Assembly (NCBI RefSeq): GCF_001975825.1
Contig: NZ_MTKN01000006.1
Span: 124,001 to 188,000, forward strand
Direction of reading: 5' to 3'
DNA length: 64,000 bases
DNA from: [Flexibacter] sp. ATCC 35208
GTDB lineage: Bacteria; Bacteroidota; Bacteroidia; Chitinophagales; Chitinophagaceae
Under the pieces are notes generated by a model that worked only from the letters and a program-made list of their open reading frames with translations, had not been told where the DNA came from and did no database searches. The position numbers and the translations under genes are program-made. Below are positions 53,174-62,913 of the stretch, piece by piece. Positions within the stretch are counted from its first letter, which is position 1; every line of letters begins with the position of its first letter.

Positions 53174-54574
53174 TTATTTCCATCCTCCACCAAGGCTTCG
53201 GTACAGCGTCACAACGGCTTGCAGCTGTTGTAGTTTGTCGCTGATACTGTTCAGCTGGGCGGTGAGCAGGCTTTGTTCTGAGGTGAGTACATCCGTATAG
53301 TTGGTATTGGATGTATACTTCAGTAATTCTTTTGTATAGTCTACTGACTTTTGCAGGTAAGTGATCTGCTGGCCCCTGATGGAAGCCTTGTCTATCGCGG
53401 CATTGTAGTCAAACAGGGCATTGGTCACCTCCTGACCTGCAGAGAGCAGGGTTGATTTGTAGGTAGCCAGGTACTCTTTCTGATTGGCTTCCGCCACCCG
53501 TAACCGTTGCTTGTTCTGACCCTGCTTGAAGATAGGCTGGGTCAGACTACCTACGATACTGCCAAAAAGGTGGGAAGCATCAAAGTAGTTATTCAGGCTG
53601 GTACCATTCAATCCACCGGTAGCGGTTATAGACAGGCTGGGGTAGAAGTACGTTCTGGCCACATTGGTCAACTCGTAATAGTAACGGAGCTGGTATTCAG
53701 CTTCCTGTACATCCGGACGGTTAGCCAGTAACTGTGCCGGCACCCCTGTTTTCAGATCCACATTGATGGATTGTTCCGCCAGTGTACCTCTGTCGATAGT
53801 ACCTGGAGAACGACCCAGGTATACGCTGATGGTATTTTCTGTTTCCCGGATGTTTTGTAACAGATCCGGAATAGTCACCTCGGCAGAGTAGCGGTTAGCT
53901 TCACTCTGTACCACGTCAGCGCCGGTTACCACATCACTTTCTTTCAGTGTCTTCATGGTTTCCACATCAGCTTTGCGGTTTTCCACGGTTTGGCGGGTCA
54001 GTTTCAGTTGTTCGTCATATGCCAGCAATGCATAGTAATTAGTGGCGATGTTGGCGATCAGCTGGGTCAGTACCGCTCTGCGATAAGCTTCACTCTGAAG
54101 GAGGGCGGCCATGTAGGAGCGCTTTGTACTACGCAGTTTTCCCCATATATCAGCTTCCCAGCTGGCGGTGGCGGAAAGCTCGTAGGTACGGTTGTAAGTA
54201 ATAAAGCTACCGCCCTGTGAGATGGCTACTTTTTGCTGGGTCACAGAGGCTGTGGCTTCTGCTGTAGGCAGGAACGCCTGTTTGCTCTGGCGGAGATTGG
54301 CCGCTGCCGCTTCGAGGCGGGCAGTGGCAACCTGCAGGTCCAGGTTATTTTCTATGCCTTCTTTGATGAGGGCCTGTAAATGTGGATCTGTGAATAACTG
54401 CGTCCATGGAAGATCGGCCATGGTCGTGCTATCGGTAGTCGTACTGTCGCGGTACAACTTACTGTCTGCCACATTCTCCGGTTGTTTGTAAGGTTTGGTA
54501 ACCCTGCACGAAACAGCAAAGGTAGCAGCAGTCAATATGACCAACAGTGCTTGTTGTTTATTATTGGATTTCAT
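53174..54574 (-). CDS. RND efflux outer-membrane factor (TolC/NodT-type lipoprotein)
   Basis: A 466-residue lipoprotein (signal LVILTAATFAVSC) of the OprM/NodT type, with the usual two OEP repeats, LPWTQLFTDPHLQALIKEGI and a typical helical end (QLNSISDKLQQLQAVVTLYR). It forms the trimeric outer-membrane channel of the RND pump encoded upstream. The pump gene ends three bases before its start, so the order is MFP, RND, OMF in one operon. A strong terminator follows. Confidence 0.93.
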   Translation of the reverse strand: MKSNNKQQALLVILTAATFAVSCRVTKPYKQPENVADSKLYRDSTTTDSTTMADLPWTQLFTDPHLQALIKEGIENNLDLQVATARLEAAAANLRQSKQAFLPTAEATASVTQQKVAISQGGSFITYNRTYELSATASWEADIWGKLRSTKRSYMAALLQSEAYRRAVLTQLIANIATNYYALLAYDEQLKLTRQTVENRKADVETMKTLKESDVVTGADVVQSEANRYSAEVTIPDLLQNIRETENTISVYLGRSPGTIDRGTLAEQSINVDLKTGVPAQLLANRPDVQEAEYQLRYYYELTNVARTYFYPSLSITATGGLNGTSLNNYFDASHLFGSIVGSLTQPIFKQGQNKQRLRVAEANQKEYLATYKSTLLSAGQEVTNALFDYNAAIDKASIRGQQITYLQKSVDYTKELLKYTSNTNYTDVLTSEQSLLTAQLNSISDKLQQLQAVVTLYRSLGGGWK

Positions 54575-54577
54575 GTG

Positions 54578-57500
54578 TTACGCTTTTATTGTAGTATCCT
54601 CATCATCTTCTTCATGCTTTTTGGTACTTACTTTTTCCTGTAAAGTCTGGAAGATGATGAATAATACAGGGATCATGAATACGCCTATCACGGTACCAAA
54701 GAGCATCCCGCCTACTGCCGCCGTACCAATAGAGCGGTTACCATTCGCACCGGCGCCGGTAGCGAACATCAGTGGCATCAGACCAAAGATGAAGGCGAAA
54801 GATGTCATGAGGATGGGTCGGAAACGGGCTTTCGCACCTTCTACCGCCGAATCCAGCATAGACATACCATGTCGCCGTCTTTCCACCGCATATTCTACGA
54901 TCAGGATGGCGTTTTTGGACAGCAGACCTATCAGCATGATCAGGGAAATCTGGAGATAGATATTATTGTCAATGCCAAAGATGCGGGCAAAAAGGAAGGT
55001 CCCTGTAAGGCCCACCGGCAGTGACAACAGTACTGCGAATGGCAGCAGGTAACTTTCATACTGGGCACTCAGCAGGAAGTATACGAATACCAGGCAGAGG
55101 ATGAACACATATGTCGACTGGGAACCACTGGATTGTTCTTCACGGCTGATACCGGAGAACTCATATCCATAACCCGGTGGCAGTTTCTCTGCAGCCACTT
55201 CCTGGATCGCTTTTAATGCCTGACCAGAGCTATAACCTGCATTTGGAGAACCGTTTACTGCCATGGCAGTGAACAGGTTGAAGCGTGCTATACTTTCCGG
55301 GCCATATGCCCTGGTAAGGGTAACAAACTCACTGATAGGCGCCATTTTGGAATCAGAGGTCCGTACATATATCTTGTTCAATCCTTCAATATTCGCCCTG
55401 TAGGCGGTATCTGCCTGTATCATTACGCGGTATTGCTTACCATACAGGTTGAAGTTGGAAGCATAATAACCACCATAATAAACCTGCATAGCATTCATCA
55501 CATTGTTCACAGTCAGACCTGCTTCTTTCACTTTAGCCACATTTACTTCCATCAGGTATTGAGGGAAGTTCGGGTTGAAGGTGGTAGAAGCATACTGGAT
55601 TTCAGGGCGCTTGCTCAGTTGTGCCAGGAAATCCTGTGCTACTTTATAGAACTCAGCGGTCGAATGTCCACCTTTATCCTGCAGCTGGAAGGAGAAACCA
55701 CCAGCAATACCGAAACCGGTAATGGTAGGCAGTGACATCGGCATAATCTGCGCTTCCCTGATATGAGCTGTTTTTTGCATCAGGGCGGCAATTACATCGT
55801 TATTGCTCATCGTACGATCACTCCATTTTTTCAGTTCCAGGATGATCATACCATATGAACTACCGCTACCTGCCAGCAGGTTCTGACCTGCCATACGAAG
55901 GGTATTGTTCACCGCCGGGATAGTATGGCAGATGCTATCCAGTTCATTGGCGATAACAGTTGTACGTTCCATACTGGTAGCAGGCGGCATACTGATGTTT
56001 ACGAATATAGTACCCATGTCCTCATCCGGCACAAAGCTGCTGGAAGTGGAAGTCATCAGGTAATAAAGTCCACCGCCAAATGCTGCAACACCCAATAATA
56101 CCAGCCACAGTTTCTTCGAAAGGAAGGTAACAGAGCGCGTATATTTAGTAGTAACAGTATCAAAAGCGGTATTGAATGAGGTATAAAACCGTTGTAGTAC
56201 GTTCTTTTTCTTGTGTTCTTCCGAATGTGGTTTCAGAAAAAGGGCTGCCAGTGCAGGGCTCAGCGTCAATGCGTTGATAGCGGAAAGTATGATGGCAATA
56301 GCGAGGGTAATGCCAAATTGCTTGTAGAACACACCCGAAGAACCACTGATGAAAGTAACAGGTACGAATACCGCTGACATGACAAGGGTAATGGAAACGA
56401 TCGCACCGGAGATTTCACTCATCGCGTCAATAGAGGCCTTTCTGGCAGATTTATATCCCGTATCCAGTTTGGCATGTACGGCCTCGACGACGACGATCGC
56501 ATCATCCACCACGATACCAATGGCCAGTACCAATGCGAAGAGGGTCAGCAGGTTGATACTGAACCCAAACAGATTCAGGAAAAAGAAGGTACCAATAATC
56601 GCCACTGGTACGGAGATCGCAGGAATGAGGGTAGACCTGAAGTCCTGCAGGAAGATGAATACCACAATGAATACCAGCACAAATGCTTCGATCAGGGTAT
56701 GAATTACCTTCTCGATACTGGCATCCAGGAATTTGTTGATATCCACCAGGTTGGTAGTATGTATTCCTTTAGGGAAATTCTTTTCCGCTTCAGCAATCAC
56801 TGCTTTACAGTCATTAATAACCTGGCTGGCGTTGGAACCTGCCGTCTGGCTTACAGATACATTGGTAGCAGGATAGCCGTTCACAGTAGCCATGCTGCTG
56901 TAAGACTGGGCACCCAGTTCAATGCGTGCAATATCTTTGAGGTGCAGTAATTGCCCGTTGCCGGTCGACTTGATAATAATATTCCCAAATTCATCGATGC
57001 TTTTCAGTTTACCTGAATAACGGATTACGTACTGAAAGCTTTGATTACCCTGTTCACCAAATTTACCAGGCGCAGCTTCTATGTTCTGGTCACTGAGTGC
57101 ATCTGTTACATCAGCAGGCGTAAGTCCGTAAACAGACATGACATCAGGTTTCAGCCAGATACGCATGGAGTAGTTCATGCTACCGAAGGCGTTTGCATTA
57201 CCTACCCCGTTCACCCTTTTCAGTGCAGGGATCAGGTTAATTTCTACATAGTTTTGCAGGAAAGTCTGGTCATAAGCCGGGTTCTCGCTATAAAAAGCGG
57301 AGATGAGCAGATTACTACTCTGTTGCTTTTTCACTGTTACACCCGCCTGTGTTACTTCTGCTGGCAGGAGGTTGGAAGCAGTAGATACGCGGTTTTGCAC
57401 GTCTACTGCTGCCTGGTCGGCGTCCCTTCCCACATTAAAATATACGTTGATGGTGGCGCTACCGTCGTTGGTAGCAGTGGAGGTCATGTAAGTCATCCCT

Positions 57501-57718
57501 TCCACACCATTGATCTGTTCTTCCAGCGGCACGATCACACTATTCAGCACCACGTCGGCATTAGCGCCCGTATAACTGGCGGATACCTGCACTGTAGGAG
57601 GAGCGATATCCGGGTATTGCGCTATCGGAAGCGATACGAGTCCCAGGATACCCAATATGACAATGATCACCGAGATCACGGTACTGAGTACAGGACGTTC
57701 TATAAATGTCTTAAGCAT
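54578..57718 (-). CDS. RND multidrug efflux transporter, AcrB/HAE1 type
   Basis: A 1046-residue protein of the AcrB size and layout. N-terminal membrane segment (FIERPVLSTVISVIIVILG), motif IAQYPDIAPPTV, large periplasmic loops, TM4 with the proton relay acids (LALVLAIGIVVDDAIVVVEA) and TM10-12 near SLIMLIGLLSKNAILIVEYA. It takes drugs, detergents or metabolites from the periplasm and inner leaflet, driven by protons. The adaptor gene starts 21 bases upstream and the OMF follows. It is next to a broken TetR gene, so its control may be altered. Confidence 0.95.
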   Translation of the reverse strand: MLKTFIERPVLSTVISVIIVILGILGLVSLPIAQYPDIAPPTVQVSASYTGANADVVLNSVIVPLEEQINGVEGMTYMTSTATNDGSATINVYFNVGRDADQAAVDVQNRVSTASNLLPAEVTQAGVTVKKQQSSNLLISAFYSENPAYDQTFLQNYVEINLIPALKRVNGVGNANAFGSMNYSMRIWLKPDVMSVYGLTPADVTDALSDQNIEAAPGKFGEQGNQSFQYVIRYSGKLKSIDEFGNIIIKSTGNGQLLHLKDIARIELGAQSYSSMATVNGYPATNVSVSQTAGSNASQVINDCKAVIAEAEKNFPKGIHTTNLVDINKFLDASIEKVIHTLIEAFVLVFIVVFIFLQDFRSTLIPAISVPVAIIGTFFFLNLFGFSINLLTLFALVLAIGIVVDDAIVVVEAVHAKLDTGYKSARKASIDAMSEISGAIVSITLVMSAVFVPVTFISGSSGVFYKQFGITLAIAIILSAINALTLSPALAALFLKPHSEEHKKKNVLQRFYTSFNTAFDTVTTKYTRSVTFLSKKLWLVLLGVAAFGGGLYYLMTSTSSSFVPDEDMGTIFVNISMPPATSMERTTVIANELDSICHTIPAVNNTLRMAGQNLLAGSGSSYGMIILELKKWSDRTMSNNDVIAALMQKTAHIREAQIMPMSLPTITGFGIAGGFSFQLQDKGGHSTAEFYKVAQDFLAQLSKRPEIQYASTTFNPNFPQYLMEVNVAKVKEAGLTVNNVMNAMQVYYGGYYASNFNLYGKQYRVMIQADTAYRANIEGLNKIYVRTSDSKMAPISEFVTLTRAYGPESIARFNLFTAMAVNGSPNAGYSSGQALKAIQEVAAEKLPPGYGYEFSGISREEQSSGSQSTYVFILCLVFVYFLLSAQYESYLLPFAVLLSLPVGLTGTFLFARIFGIDNNIYLQISLIMLIGLLSKNAILIVEYAVERRRHGMSMLDSAVEGAKARFRPILMTSFAFIFGLMPLMFATGAGANGNRSIGTAAVGGMLFGTVIGVFMIPVLFIIFQTLQEKVSTKKHEEDDEDTTIKA

Positions 57719-57739
57719 AATTCCTTTTTTAATAATAGG

Positions 57740-58891
57740 CTAGTCAATCTTCTGGTAGAGGCTGTCGGCATTTACTAAGCGGGGCTTGATCAGCGTGCTG
57801 TCGCGCAGGTTGCTGGCGCCTTCAATCACTACTTTGTCACCGGCTTTCAGACCACTTTTTACAATGAAGAATTGCCCGTTGTCATTGGCGGTTGTGGTGA
57901 TGGGCTTACTTATTGCATAATTATCTTTGGTCACGATGTAAGCAAAGCGTTTGTCCTGCAGTTCATAAGTAGCGCCTTGTGGAATCACAAGTGCAGAGTC
58001 TTCAGACCTTGGGATCCTGAGAATGGCACTGGCACCGCTTTTAATGATGCCCATTGGATTAGGGAAAGTAGCTTTGAACTGAACGGTACCGGTAGCAGTA
58101 GCAATGAGGCCACTGGCTGTTTCTACTTTACCTTTCAGTGAATATTCACTGCCATTGGCCAGTACCAGTGTTACTGCAGGCAGGTGTTTCACTTTTTCTT
58201 CCAGCGTATTACCCGGGATCTTCTCGGAGAAATCAAGCAGTTGCTTTTCGTTCAGGGAAAAGTAGGCGTATACGTTACTTATATTAGAAAGGTTAGTCAG
58301 TGCTTCGGTGCTGGTGCTGCTTACCAGGGCGCCGATCTTGTAAGGGATGGTACCGATTACCCCATCAGCAGGCGCTTTGATAATGGTGTAGCCCACATTG
58401 GTTTCGGCGTTGGCCAATGTGGCCTGTGCCTGTGCCAGTGCGGCCTGTTTGGATTCCAGTGTATACTGTGCAGATTCCAGCTGGTATTTGCTCACGATAT
58501 CTTTTTCTACCAGCGGACGTACTTTATTTACATCCATCTGTGCTGCATTTACGTCTGCAACAGCGCTTTTGATAGAAGCTCTGGCAGTTAAAACAGATTG
58601 TTCATACTCCGGGTTGTTAATAGTAAACAACAGTTGGCCTTTCTTCACATTGGCGCCTTCATTTACATAGATCTCTTTCACATACCCATCTACTTTGGGG
58701 CGGATCTCTATGACCTGTTGCCCCTGGATGGTAGCAGGAAAGTCATAGTGTATCGTGGCCTTGATAGGGGCTAACGAAATGACAGCATAGTCCTTTGCCG
58801 CGTCGGCCGGGTTCGGAGTCCCTTTTTTGTTATTGCCACAGGACAGCAGTAGAAGTGCTGCGCCGGCGACCGGTAAATAGATCTTCGACAT
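57740..58891 (-). CDS. RND periplasmic adaptor (membrane fusion) lipoprotein
   Basis: A 383-residue AcrA-type lipoprotein: signal with YLPVAGAALLLLSC, lipoyl half motifs (IQGQQVIEIRPKVDGYVKEI and IIKAPADGVIGTIPYKIGAL), a helical hairpin of about 100 residues between them, and a membrane-proximal beta domain. It joins the RND pump to the outer-membrane channel. It is the first gene of the minus-strand operon. The frameshifted TetR gene lies 67 bases upstream on the same strand. Confidence 0.93.
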   Translation of the reverse strand: MSKIYLPVAGAALLLLSCGNNKKGTPNPADAAKDYAVISLAPIKATIHYDFPATIQGQQVIEIRPKVDGYVKEIYVNEGANVKKGQLLFTINNPEYEQSVLTARASIKSAVADVNAAQMDVNKVRPLVEKDIVSKYQLESAQYTLESKQAALAQAQATLANAETNVGYTIIKAPADGVIGTIPYKIGALVSSTSTEALTNLSNISNVYAYFSLNEKQLLDFSEKIPGNTLEEKVKHLPAVTLVLANGSEYSLKGKVETASGLIATATGTVQFKATFPNPMGIIKSGASAILRIPRSEDSALVIPQGATYELQDKRFAYIVTKDNYAISKPITTTANDNGQFFIVKSGLKAGDKVVIEGASNLRDSTLIKPRLVNADSLYQKID

Positions 58892-58958
58892 ATAAGTATT
58901 TAATTATGTACATGACAAAAAAAAGTTCAGCTGATCACAGGGGTATATAGCTTACGGA

Positions 58959-59541
58959 TTAGTTGTTAAAGAGTGTGTTCAGTATCACAGTCTTCCTTTC
59001 TTTAACAATATTTTCATATTCCTGTTCATTCAGTCCAAACAAATGCTGATTAAGGGGTTTCACAATAAATGGATAGACTACAAGCGAAAAGAGATTCATA
59101 ATAAAATGCACCGGGTTGGAGCGCTGAATGGTGCCTTTATCCATTTCCTGTTGTACTTCGGTAATGAACTGCTGCATGAACACTTCCGGTTTATCTTTCA
59201 GATAAATACCTTCCTGAATAGAGGCAGTCATGGATATTTCCAGGAAAGGATAAGTCTGCAGGCGTAGCAGGAATACCTCTACGAATTGCTCTATCTTATT
59301 CCGGAAGGGAAGTGCAGCACTTAGTACAGACTGGGTTTCCCTGATGGATTCCAGTCTGGCTCTTTCAAATACTGTGTCAAACAGCTGGTCACGTGACTTG
59401 AAATAGTAATGTCAGGGTCCGGTTTACCCGCGCTGTATCGGCAATATCCTGTGTAGTGGCGTGCAGACGGCCTTCTGTAAAGAAGACATGCATAGCAGTA
59501 TCAATGATGTGCTGCTCTGTTTTTTTATCTTTGGACGCCAT
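58959..59541 (-). pseudogene. TetR-family repressor gene with frameshift
   Basis: The N-terminal frame from the ATG at 59541 reads MASKDKKTEQHIIDTAMHVF then EGRLHATTQDIADTARVNRT and Leu43 at 59413. It then meets a stop after seven more codons. In the next frame the sequence continues HYYFKSRDQLFDTVFERARL and later EISMTASIQEGIYLKDKPEV to a stop at 58959. The HTH recognition helix is split exactly at base 59412; a net two-base loss (or one extra base) explains it. The repaired protein would have about 194 residues, normal for TetR. It lies upstream of the RND operon, which it would be expected to repress. Confidence 0.85.
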
Positions 59542-59635
59542 GTTTAACAAAATTGTTAAACAAAAATAAGGAGAGGGGTGCTTCGATTTGAGACATTACG
59601 CCAAATTGGCGATTTTCTGAGATGTAATCGGAAAT

Positions 59636-60433
59636 TTATACGGACATCACTTCCTGTTGAAAGGCACTGGGTCTTTTGTTGGTAACCTGGTAGAATACCT
59701 TGCTGAAAGCGGCGATATTACTATATCCTGTTTGATATGCGATCTCGCTCAGGGTCTGGTTTGTCTGCAAGATCATCTCTATTCCTTTCACAACCCGGAG
59801 CATTTTCAGGTATTGAACAAAGGACATATCGAGTATATTAGTAAATAAACGGGAAAGGGTCCGCGGGCTGATATCAAATTCATTACTGAGTGACTCGAGG
59901 GTGATCTCCTGATCAAAATGGCGGCTGATAAATTGAAGTATGGGGGCCAGGCGTTCGTGTGTGGTAGTAGGCAGGGCCACAGGCAGGGTAGTCGTACTTA
60001 CTTCCGGCAATATATCTTTCAGCGATGCCAGAAACCGGAAGCCAGCGTCGCCAGGTCGGATATGTCCTTTCCAGCGGGTGGTATAGTTGATCATCTGCAA
60101 CAACAACTCATTTACAGGATAAATGCCCATTTTATTATAAAAAGAGGATTGCTGGTCATCTGAATTATAAAAATAGATGTTACGGGTAGCCGTGAACCTG
60201 GAGTGCCGGACCTGGATGTAGTGTTCCTGGTGTTTGGGTATCCATATGTAATGGCGTGCGGGTATGACAAAAGATCTGTCCGGCAGGTTACAATAGGCGA
60301 TGCCGCCTTCCACGTAGGTGAGCTGTCCTTTATGATGAGCATGCATCGGCCATTTACGCTCAACCTTATCAATCATGACAAATACAGAATCGGGAATAGT
60401 GTCAATATCGGCTAAATACTCTTCGAGGAACAT
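59636..60433 (-). CDS. AraC-family transcriptional regulator
   Basis: About 265 residues from the Met at 60433 (MFLEEYLADIDTIPDSVFVM). The N-terminal cupin (PMHAHHKGQLTYVEGGIAYC) should bind a ligand. The C-terminal AraC domain has two HTH units (ITLESLSNEFDISPRTLSRL and LSEIAYQTGYSNIAAFSKVF) and a KRPSAFQQ-type end. A longer frame from 60523 overlaps the divergent tolC-like gene and is less likely. It is divergent from the TolC-HlyD-MFS operon with 78 bases between, so it probably controls that operon. Confidence 0.9.
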   Translation of the reverse strand: MFLEEYLADIDTIPDSVFVMIDKVERKWPMHAHHKGQLTYVEGGIAYCNLPDRSFVIPARHYIWIPKHQEHYIQVRHSRFTATRNIYFYNSDDQQSSFYNKMGIYPVNELLLQMINYTTRWKGHIRPGDAGFRFLASLKDILPEVSTTTLPVALPTTTHERLAPILQFISRHFDQEITLESLSNEFDISPRTLSRLFTNILDMSFVQYLKMLRVVKGIEMILQTNQTLSEIAYQTGYSNIAAFSKVFYQVTNKRPSAFQQEVMSV

Positions 60434-60511
60434 GTGGCGCGTTTGGATAAATAATTGGCAATTTAGATAAAATGGCTCGTTCCCCATAATCCTAACTTTG
60501 CATGCAGAATA

Positions 60512-61855
60512 ATGATTATGCAACCGAATACCAAAAGGGTATGTGCATTACTGCCTGTTTTAATTTTTTCGATGTGTGCAGTAGCACAAAAACCTTCCGA
60601 TACTACAGCCCCTATTCATTTAACACTTGAACAAGTATGGGATAAAGCAGCACAGAACAACAAAAAAGTTCAGATGGCGCATATCCGTGTACAAACCAGT
60701 GAAGAATCCCTGAAAGATGCAAAGGCAGAAAGACTGCCGGAGATTGATGTGAGTGGCGCTTATGCAAGAGTAACAAATATGCCAATGTATGAAGATGGAT
60801 TTTTTCATACACCTACGCAATATCCTGTGTTACACAACTACTACAAGGTTGGGGGGGATGCTTATTTCAATATATATAATGGAAATAAGACCAACCTTGA
60901 AATTCAGAAAGGACAAACGGAACATGCTATAACGAAAGAACAAGAAAATCTGACGCTGTCTGAAGTAAAATTCAGCGCAGCGGTATGTTACCTGGATCTG
61001 GTGCGCAGCTGCCGGTTCAAAGAATTAATAGCAAAGGATATAGAAGACCAGCAGAAACAGTTGGCCCACATCCGGGAACTACAGAAGAATGGTGTTGTAC
61101 TAAAGAGCGATGTGCTGAGAGCACAATTGAGATTATCCCGGCAACAGATGGGAATGGTGCAGATAGATAATGATATTGCAATTGCCCGTCAGAGGTTGGC
61201 TATCCTGATTGGAGATGATGAAAATGAGCGGATAGATGCAGATAGTATGCTTACTGATGGCAATGCAATACCGGGGTCTTATGAAGAATACCTGAATATA
61301 GCAGGTACACATGCTTTCCAGCTGAAGATTTCAGAAGGAGAATCAGAACTGAAAAAGCTAACGTTGAAGCGTGTAAAGGCAAATGTCTCGCCAAAGGTAG
61401 GACTGTTTGCAGAATACAATTTTTCGTATCCGCAAATCATGTTCTACCCTTACGCAGATGCGGCTTATGGATTAGGAATGTATGGCGTAAAAGCAAGCTT
61501 TCCTATTTCCTCCTTCTACCATAACAAGCACAAAGAAAAGGCCGCTGTCCTTGAATTAAAAAGAGAAGAAGTAGCGCACGAAGAAACCGGTGATGTAATC
61601 AGACAACAGGTAAAAGAAGCTTACCTCCGTTATCAGGAGGCACTGACGAGAATAGATGTTGCAGAGACCAATATCAAACAGGCAACAGAGAACGCAAGGA
61701 TTGTAAATAACACTTATTTTAACCAGTTATCCCTCGTGACCGACCTGCTGGATGCAGACACACAAATGCTCCAGACCCGTTTTGACCTCGTTTCAGCAAA
61801 GATCGCAGCACGCGTACAATACTATCAATTACAAAAAGTAATAGGCAATCTATAA
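60512..61855 (+). CDS. TolC-family outer-membrane efflux protein
   Basis: A 447-residue protein with a signal peptide (VCALLPVLIFSMCAVA; the start could also be Met3 at 60518). It has two OEP repeats, with typical segments LTLEQVWDKAAQNNKKVQMA, YARVTNMPMYEDG and VNNTYFNQLSLVTDLLDADT. It lacks a lipobox, unlike the OMF of the RND operon. It is the first gene of an operon with an HlyD-type adaptor (gap 5 bases) and an MFS exporter, and supplies the outer-membrane channel. Confidence 0.92.
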   Translation: MIMQPNTKRVCALLPVLIFSMCAVAQKPSDTTAPIHLTLEQVWDKAAQNNKKVQMAHIRVQTSEESLKDAKAERLPEIDVSGAYARVTNMPMYEDGFFHTPTQYPVLHNYYKVGGDAYFNIYNGNKTNLEIQKGQTEHAITKEQENLTLSEVKFSAAVCYLDLVRSCRFKELIAKDIEDQQKQLAHIRELQKNGVVLKSDVLRAQLRLSRQQMGMVQIDNDIAIARQRLAILIGDDENERIDADSMLTDGNAIPGSYEEYLNIAGTHAFQLKISEGESELKKLTLKRVKANVSPKVGLFAEYNFSYPQIMFYPYADAAYGLGMYGVKASFPISSFYHNKHKEKAAVLELKREEVAHEETGDVIRQQVKEAYLRYQEALTRIDVAETNIKQATENARIVNNTYFNQLSLVTDLLDADTQMLQTRFDLVSAKIAARVQYYQLQKVIGNL

Positions 61856-61860
61856 TTATT

Positions 61861-62913
61861 ATGGCAAATTATGCAAAGACCGATAAGGTGATAACCACTA
61901 TCACCGGATGGGTAGCCGGTTTAATATTAGTGGGATTGGCGATATGGGGCATCATCACGCTCATGACCCTATATAAATTCGAAGAGACGAATGATGCCCA
62001 GGTGGAAGAATACATTAACCCTATCACAAACCGGGTAGTGGGATATGTTACAAAGATCAACTACGAAGAAAACCAGGACGTGAAGAAAGGAGATACCCTG
62101 CTCCTGATTGACGACAGTGAATATAAATTACAGCAGCAGGAAGCCAATGCTGCACTGCTGAATGCAAAGGCACAGATCCAGGTAATGGAATCAAGTATCT
62201 CTACAACAGCGAAAACAGCAACGGTAACACAGGCACAGATTGCGGCAGCGAAGGCAAAGTTGTGGAAGCAACAACAGGAAATGGACCGTTACCAGAAACT
62301 GTATGATGTGGAATCAGCGACCAAACAACAATTGGAAAATGTACAGACCGCACTGGATGTAGCGAAAGCTGACTACCAGACAGCATTGAATAACTATGCA
62401 GCGTCTGAATCGAAAGTAGGTGATATCAAAGCACAGAAGCAGGCATTGCTGGCCGAAATAGAGCGTAGAGAAGCCATGCTGGGCAGAAATACACTCGATG
62501 TATCCTACACCGTAATTAAAGCCCCATATGATGGTAAAATGGGCCGCCGTACCATCGAAGAAGGACAGCTGGTACAGGCCGGGCAGACACTGGCATTCAT
62601 CGTGAACCAGACTGCTGGTAAATGGATAGTGGCCAACTTCAAGGAAACACAGGTGCGCCATATGCACATAGGACAGCAGGCAAAGATTGAGATAGATGCT
62701 TACCCCGGAAAGATATTTAATGGCCAGGTAGAATCCTTATCTCCTGCTACTGGTTCCAGATTTTCCTTGTTACCTCCGGATAACTCAACGGGTAACTTTG
62801 TGAAGATCGTACAACGTATACCAGTACGCATCAAATTGACTGACAAAGCAGATGCTGATTTACTACTTCGCGCAGGTATGAATGCAACTGTGAAGATTGC
62901 AAAAGCACAATGA
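61861..62913 (+). CDS. HlyD/EmrA-type membrane fusion protein
   Basis: A 350-residue protein anchored by one N-terminal membrane segment (TGWVAGLILVGLAIWGIITL). The lipoyl halves flank a coiled-coil hairpin: NPITNRVVGYVTKINYEENQ at about 50-70 and YTVIKAPYDGKMGRRTIEEG near 218-237. The fold and order match EmrA-type adaptors that work with 14-TM MFS exporters. The MFS gene starts within its stop codon (ATGA overlap). Confidence 0.92.
   Translation: MANYAKTDKVITTITGWVAGLILVGLAIWGIITLMTLYKFEETNDAQVEEYINPITNRVVGYVTKINYEENQDVKKGDTLLLIDDSEYKLQQQEANAALLNAKAQIQVMESSISTTAKTATVTQAQIAAAKAKLWKQQQEMDRYQKLYDVESATKQQLENVQTALDVAKADYQTALNNYAASESKVGDIKAQKQALLAEIERREAMLGRNTLDVSYTVIKAPYDGKMGRRTIEEGQLVQAGQTLAFIVNQTAGKWIVANFKETQVRHMHIGQQAKIEIDAYPGKIFNGQVESLSPATGSRFSLLPPDNSTGNFVKIVQRIPVRIKLTDKADADLLLRAGMNATVKIAKAQ

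Noticed and set aside
56349..57778. Plus-strand frames across the RND pump gene (up to 245 codons)
   Set aside because: Antisense shadows of a strongly conserved coding region.
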